Origin: an uncultured Bacteroidales bacterium
GTDB lineage: Bacteria; Bacteroidota; Bacteroidia; Bacteroidales; UBA4417
DNA length: 11,976 nucleotides
Reading direction: 5' to 3'
NCBI GenBank assembly: GCA_937965665.1
Contig: CALCJE010000352.1
Location: 1 to 11,976 of the forward strand
Shown here: piece after piece, positions 8,125 through 11,976 of the stretch
How positions within the stretch are numbered: position 1 is the first letter of the stretch
Layout: every line of letters starts with the position of its first letter
Position numbers and translations under genes: made by a program
Notes under the pieces: model-generated
What the model was told of the DNA's origin: nothing
Databases searched by the model: none
Seen by the model: the letters and a program-made list of their open reading frames with translations, nothing else

Positions 8125-11100
8125 CTAGTAAGTAAGTTTAATGCTGACATCTGCATTGGTTGGCAGCACCCCGGTTCTGATGAGGATCATTCCCTTTTTA
8201 TTGCCAGGCTCAAGATACCATCCGCCGGCAGCAGTTGCGAAGTTTGCTGCGTTTTTGCATTTTTTCAGCTTTACACCCTGCACTTTAACCTGCTTCGGCA
8301 TTACATTGCTATGAACCTGCAAAAGGTAGGTACGTTTTGTCAACTTCCCTTTAAAATCGCCTTTGGCAGCAGCAATGGTTACTTCATTAAGCTGTTTCCC
8401 GGCAGCATCGGACAAAGCTGTAAGCATCGTTTTGGCAGATTTCCCTTTACGGTATTCGCGGTTCGAGCCTTCATCTTCGAACATTTCGAATGTTGCTGCA
8501 GGGCCGGGATAAATATCGAGGGTTAAGGTATCGGCCGGGCGTTCATTGTCATAATTCATCTGCTGATACATCGGAATTATTGAACCGGCTTTAACAAACA
8601 GGGGTAATTTTTCGAGTGGCGCAGCATATCCGTTCAAGGTGGTTTTTCCTTCATAGATGGTGCCATCCCAGTAATCGAACCATTTGCCTTCGGGTAAATA
8701 AATATTATCGCGCACATTGGTATCGCTGTACACAGGAGCTACCAGGAAGTTTTTACCCAGTAAAAATTCGTATTGCGTTGCGGCACCTTTTGTTACCGGA
8801 TCGTTGGGATATTCAAGCACCAGGGCGCGTACTGCCGGAGTTCCGGTTTCCCAGGCTTCGTTACACAGGGTATACATGTATGGTGTTAGACGAAGTTTCA
8901 GTTTCAGGTAGGTACGATTGATAGAGGTATATGGTTCTCCGTAAACGTAAGGTTGTTTGTCCTTGGGCGCCCAGCCCGACATCGACATAAATACCGGCGT
9001 AAAACATTTCCATTGCAGGTCGCGGGTAAAGGTTTTATCGCTTCCGCCAAAAATACCATCGATATCGCCGGTTGCACAATTTTGTGCCGATAATCCTGAG
9101 CCGATTACGGTAGGAATATGCCAGCGTATGTAATCCCAGGTTCCTTTCTGGTCGCCGGTCCACATTACGGTATTGCGATGGCTGCCAGCCCAACCGCAAA
9201 CCGACCATACAAACCCCCGGGCATCGCTGTTATTTTCGATGCCATTGTATGCGGATTTGCATCCATCAATACCAAATTTATAACCTTCGCCTATCCAGGC
9301 AACGTCGAGTTTACAAAGACGGCTTCCGTATTCGCCTACTTCGCGGGCAATTTTCTCAACCCCGTTTTCGGTCCACAAGCCAGTGTGAAATCCCCGTTTG
9401 CGAAGTTCAACAACCACCGAATCGAGTTTGGTGTAGCCACAGCCATACCCGTCGTTGGGGAGTATCCAGCCACGCGGTATGTCGTTTTCAATATATTTAT
9501 CAGCAATCAGAGGAATAACGTCGGGCGTGGTACCGGCATAACCCGTAGTATTTTTGCCGGTATTTGCACCACGGTTGTAGCAGTTGGCATCACCCATGCC
9601 CAACGCCCAACGTGGGGGCAGGAAGGGTTTTCCGGTAATGTCAGTGTAAGCATTCAGCACTTCTTTTAACGATTCGCCCGCGAAATAATAACAGTCGAAA
9701 CGGGCTTCGGAATGCTGAAGTTTAACGGTATCGGTAAAGGTATATTCGCCGGGGGCATAGGTATTCCGCAAAGCGCCGTAACCCTGTGTGCTCATATAAA
9801 AAGGAGCGGGATTGGGGGCGCCGCCATCTTCCCAGTTCCAGTCGATGCGCATAAGAATGGTTTTATCGCGATGCGAAAAACGGCCATTTTGCATACCTCC
9901 GCCATAAAAATACTCGTTATCAGCCCGTTGCAGGTACTGCACCGTTTCCTTGCCATAAGTCAGACCTTTCTTTTCCTCCCACACCAGGGTTTTGTTATCG
10001 GGTTTATACATGGCAAAACGCAGCGGCTTCAGGTAGGCCCGCAGGGCAACTTTATCGGTAGCCATCAGGTAATAACCATCCATTTCTTTAAAATTCACCG
10101 CGGGGATGGCTGCAGGAGTGCTGATCACGATATCGTTGCCGGCAGGGTTGGTAAACTCCCCGTTATACGACATTTGTATGCGAAAAATATCCGAACGGCA
10201 GAAATCGACCTGCACTTTGGCATGATTACAATCGAAAGTAAAGGTATTCGCTGTTTTACTGAACCCGGTTACAGCGCCCAGTTCGTAAGCCTGCGAATAG
10301 AGTTCCATGGCAAGCGTATCATTCGTCAGGCGGTTATCACCGGGCAAAGCGGTATAAAACTTTATTTTATGGATTCCATAATCCGTTAAATCAGCCGGAG
10401 GAAACGCAACAACAACGGTATCAACTATTTTCAGTACATTTTTCTCATCAAACGGTACAGTGACTTTCATCACGGGACGGTTATCAATCCGAAGGTAGCA
10501 GTCGAAAGGTTTCCGGATGGCACCTGAGCTCAGGTTAACGACATTAAATTTAAAAACATCGGCATTGGTAAAGCTGTTTCCTGATTTGGGATGCGAAACC
10601 AGGGCCGAAGCTGCTACATCCACATCAAGCGCCTCCGAAAGTTCAATATCATCAACCATCCAGTACCAGGCATAAATGCCCCGCCATTGGAAACGCAGGT
10701 ACACTTTGGGCTGGAAAGCTGCCACCGAGGTTATGTTAAGTTCAACATTCATCGGGTTCGGGCAATCGGCTTCCGAACCAATTCCATTTCTTACTTCGTA
10801 TTCCTTCCAATCAGTGCCGTTATTCGAAACACAAACGAATAAACCTCCGTCTTTCCTAAGCTTTCCCCAGTCGTTCCACATGAAATTCTGCTGAAACTTC
10901 AATACCACCGATCCTTTTTTTGAGCAATCGATGGCGGGTGTCTGAAAATAGGCATCAGGCCATATCCCGGCTTTTTCCCATTTGCGGTAGGCTCTCTCAA
11001 CCCTGGTGCCTGAGGCATACTGCATATGAAATCCACCGCTTTTCGATGCTATGGGCGGTGCCTGCTGGTCGCGGCCATACGAACCCGGAAATGGCTGGTT

Positions 11101-11316
11101 GGTACACTCCCACAATATGCTGCTATCGTTCAGCGCTTTAGTTGTCCATCCTTCAGGAAGCTTGCCTGCCGAAAAATCTTCTTTCCAGAATAATTTTTCG
11201 CTTTTCACTGATTTGTTTTGGGCTAACAAACCGCTGTTCAGGAAAATAACTGAAATTATTAACCCGATTTTTACCAGGAAATATGGTCGTTTATTTCCGG
11301 AGAAGGAAATATTCAT
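8125..11316 (-). CDS. Secreted multidomain GH31 glycosidase, probable alpha-galactosidase-type subgroup
   Basis: GH31 enzymes are retaining exo-acting alpha-glycosidases. The 1063-residue protein starts with a signal peptide to about residue 32 (LLA before Gln). Residues about 43-228 look like a jelly-roll of the choice-of-anchor J/MAM type (KEDFSAGKLPEGW, ending YWMVDDIEL). Residues about 230-340 resemble a CARDB/Ig-like module. GH31 proper follows: the mutarotase-like N-domain (about 345-560, with YFYGGGMQNG), the TIM barrel (about 565-830, GWILPNDGYGCGY, GLWTENG, KLDVAWIGEGY, VMWTGDQKGTW, IGSGLSAQNCATGDIDGIFGG), then LAPVYS-type and DUF5110-like strands (PADTLTLDIYPGP). By family alignment the nucleophile would be D671 and the acid/base D722; the common WxDMNE motif is absent, as in the alpha-galactosidase-like GH31 groups. 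Substrate assignment is inference. The stop is TAG. It is first in the three-gene unit, with a -7 box 29 nt upstream and an A-rich leader. No type IX sorting domain is present. Confidence 0.95.
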   Translation of the reverse strand: MNISFSGNKRPYFLVKIGLIISVIFLNSGLLAQNKSVKSEKLFWKEDFSAGKLPEGWTTKALNDSSILWECTNQPFPGSYGRDQQAPPIASKSGGFHMQYASGTRVERAYRKWEKAGIWPDAYFQTPAIDCSKKGSVVLKFQQNFMWNDWGKLRKDGGLFVCVSNNGTDWKEYEVRNGIGSEADCPNPMNVELNITSVAAFQPKVYLRFQWRGIYAWYWMVDDIELSEALDVDVAASALVSHPKSGNSFTNADVFKFNVVNLSSGAIRKPFDCYLRIDNRPVMKVTVPFDEKNVLKIVDTVVVAFPPADLTDYGIHKIKFYTALPGDNRLTNDTLAMELYSQAYELGAVTGFSKTANTFTFDCNHAKVQVDFCRSDIFRIQMSYNGEFTNPAGNDIVISTPAAIPAVNFKEMDGYYLMATDKVALRAYLKPLRFAMYKPDNKTLVWEEKKGLTYGKETVQYLQRADNEYFYGGGMQNGRFSHRDKTILMRIDWNWEDGGAPNPAPFYMSTQGYGALRNTYAPGEYTFTDTVKLQHSEARFDCYYFAGESLKEVLNAYTDITGKPFLPPRWALGMGDANCYNRGANTGKNTTGYAGTTPDVIPLIADKYIENDIPRGWILPNDGYGCGYTKLDSVVVELRKRGFHTGLWTENGVEKIAREVGEYGSRLCKLDVAWIGEGYKFGIDGCKSAYNGIENNSDARGFVWSVCGWAGSHRNTVMWTGDQKGTWDYIRWHIPTVIGSGLSAQNCATGDIDGIFGGSDKTFTRDLQWKCFTPVFMSMSGWAPKDKQPYVYGEPYTSINRTYLKLKLRLTPYMYTLCNEAWETGTPAVRALVLEYPNDPVTKGAATQYEFLLGKNFLVAPVYSDTNVRDNIYLPEGKWFDYWDGTIYEGKTTLNGYAAPLEKLPLFVKAGSIIPMYQQMNYDNERPADTLTLDIYPGPAATFEMFEDEGSNREYRKGKSAKTMLTALSDAAGKQLNEVTIAAAKGDFKGKLTKRTYLLQVHSNVMPKQVKVQGVKLKKCKNAANFATAAGGWYLEPGNKKGMILIRTGVLPTNADVSIKLTY

Positions 11317-11344
11317 AATAATTTTTTTTTGAAAGTTTATACGG

Positions 11345-11352
11345 CAAATATA
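11345..11352 (-). promoter_or_regulatory. Promoter -7 box for the three-enzyme unit
   Basis: TATATTTG, read from 11352 to 11345, is an exact match to the Bacteroidota -7 consensus TAnnTTTG. No clear TTTG is found 19-21 nt upstream; CATG at 11375 to 11372 is the nearest partial match, so the -33 side is weak. Transcription would begin near 11339, giving a leader of about 22 nt that includes nine consecutive A residues (11330 to 11322) before the GH31 ATG. A-rich leaders commonly replace Shine-Dalgarno sites in this phylum. Confidence 0.5.
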
Positions 11353-11521
11353 TATTTTTTATAAACATCTACATGTTTTTCACTTTAAATTTAAAAAATA
11401 AATTCGCGTTAATCCTAAAATAATCTGAAAGGCACAACCTCCTGGCTCGAAAGGATTGTTTTCAGGATTTTACGATAAACAGGCATGGGAATAGAATGCA
11501 GAATTTATGCAGGTGAAGAAT

Positions 11522-11557
11522 AAAAAAAGACTCCTTCAACGGGTGAAAGAGTCTTTT
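11522..11557 (-). terminator. Intrinsic terminator of the C69 dipeptidase gene
   Basis: The arms AAAAGACTC (11525-11533) and GAGTCTTTT (11549-11557) are perfect complements of 9 bp, with three more pairs possible inside after a mismatch, closing a loop around AACGGGT. On the minus strand the stem runs into seven T residues (11528-11522). It starts 30 nt after the dipeptidase stop codon and isolates that gene from the GH31 promoter. The four T residues on the plus-strand side are too few for efficient termination in that direction. Confidence 0.88.
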
Positions 11558-11587
11558 GCATTGCAATTAACACCAATTTATTATGGA

Positions 11588-11976
11588 TCAATGATTAGCG
11601 GGAACTTTCAGCCTGTCGCCGGTTCCCTGTATCATAATTTTTTCCCACGCCTTGCCATAACCAGGCTGCGAAGGGCCTTTCGGGATGTTTTTGCCGTTTC
11701 CGTTATCGAGTAATTTACGGCCTTCGGCATTTTTCACATTCCCATCCATATATTTCATAAAAAGATACTGGTAAAACACTTTCCAGTCGCTTACCAGTTT
11801 ATCACCGGTCGACACCGAATATGTTGTAATATATTCCTTTGCCGTAGCCGGGTTTTGTTTAAATTTTTCCGAAGCCTGCTTGTCGATAATATTTACTTCT
11901 GAAATAAATTTGTTTTCGAGTTGTTGCTAGTATTGTTCAATTTCGGGATGTATGAGGTTGTAGCGTGTATAAGCCC
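11588..11976 (-). pseudogene. C69-family dipeptidase, C-terminal fragment with an in-frame stop
   Basis: The minus-strand frame from the right edge reads AYTRYNLIHPEIEQY, then an amber codon (TAG, 11927-11929), then QQLENKFISEVNIIDKQ and on to LFMKYMDGNVK, NGNGKNIPK and GTGDRLKVPANH before TGA. The residues on both sides of the stop fit one continuous C-terminal region of family C69 (PepD-type) dipeptidases, which cleave dipeptides with an N-terminal cysteine nucleophile; that residue lies outside the window. The rest of the frame is intact, and its terminator is intact too, so the lesion looks recent or is a base-call error; CAG (Gln) to TAG is a single transition. A GTG at 11815 could start a 75-residue product, but no known domain would be complete, so I do not call it a gene. 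It is unrelated in function to the glycan genes. Confidence 0.75.

Noticed and set aside
8125..8127. Reassignment of TAG to an amino acid to explain the broken dipeptidase
   Set aside because: TAG ends the GH31 gene here at a natural C-terminus, so TAG appears to work as a normal stop.
11588..11815. A separate 75-residue gene starting at GTG 11815
   Set aside because: The sequence upstream in the same frame continues the dipeptidase family up to and beyond the amber codon, so this is a fragment of a broken gene.

Overview
The window looks like part of a Bacteroidota chromosome, probably Bacteroidales or a relative, though the lineage below phylum is a guess. The evidence is a SusC-type outer-membrane receptor with its TonB box and plug, a perfect Bacteroidota-type -7 box (TAnnTTTG), AT-rich intergenic DNA between moderately GC-balanced genes, and secreted proteins whose predicted signal peptides all end in Ala followed by Gln. 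Every supported gene is on the minus strand, so transcription runs from right to left.

Layout in transcription order. (1) At the right edge (11588-11976) lies the C-terminal part of a family C69 dipeptidase. Its frame is broken by an amber codon at 11927-11929, and a clear intrinsic terminator follows it (11522-11557). (2) Next is a three-gene unit: a GH31 glycosidase with unusual N-terminal modules (8125-11316), a DUF5107 plus tetratricopeptide-repeat protein (4889-8059), and a large GH123-like/DUF6067-type putative glycoside hydrolase (1799-4807). The gaps are 65 and 81 nt, there is a -7 promoter box just upstream of the GH31 gene, and a strong 14-bp-stem terminator sits 23 nt after the last stop. 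(3) After a 592-nt AT-rich gap comes the first 402 codons of a SusC-like TonB-dependent transporter (1-1206). Its C-terminal half and the expected SusD partner lie beyond the left edge.

Together this reads as part of a polysaccharide-utilisation locus. Three secreted proteins of 1002-1063 residues, two of them glycosidase-like and one with a sugar-mutarotase-like fold plus TPRs, sit next to a glycan importer. All four have type I signal peptides rather than lipobox sequences, so soluble periplasmic location is likely for the three enzymes and the outer membrane for SusC. The GH31 subgroup and its neighbours suggest an alpha-linked glycan, possibly alpha-galactoside, but the substrate cannot be read from the sequence. 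The DUF5107-TPR and DUF6067 genes are the least understood parts and the best candidates for new biochemistry.

No tRNA, rRNA, CRISPR array, insertion sequence or plus-strand gene was recognised.
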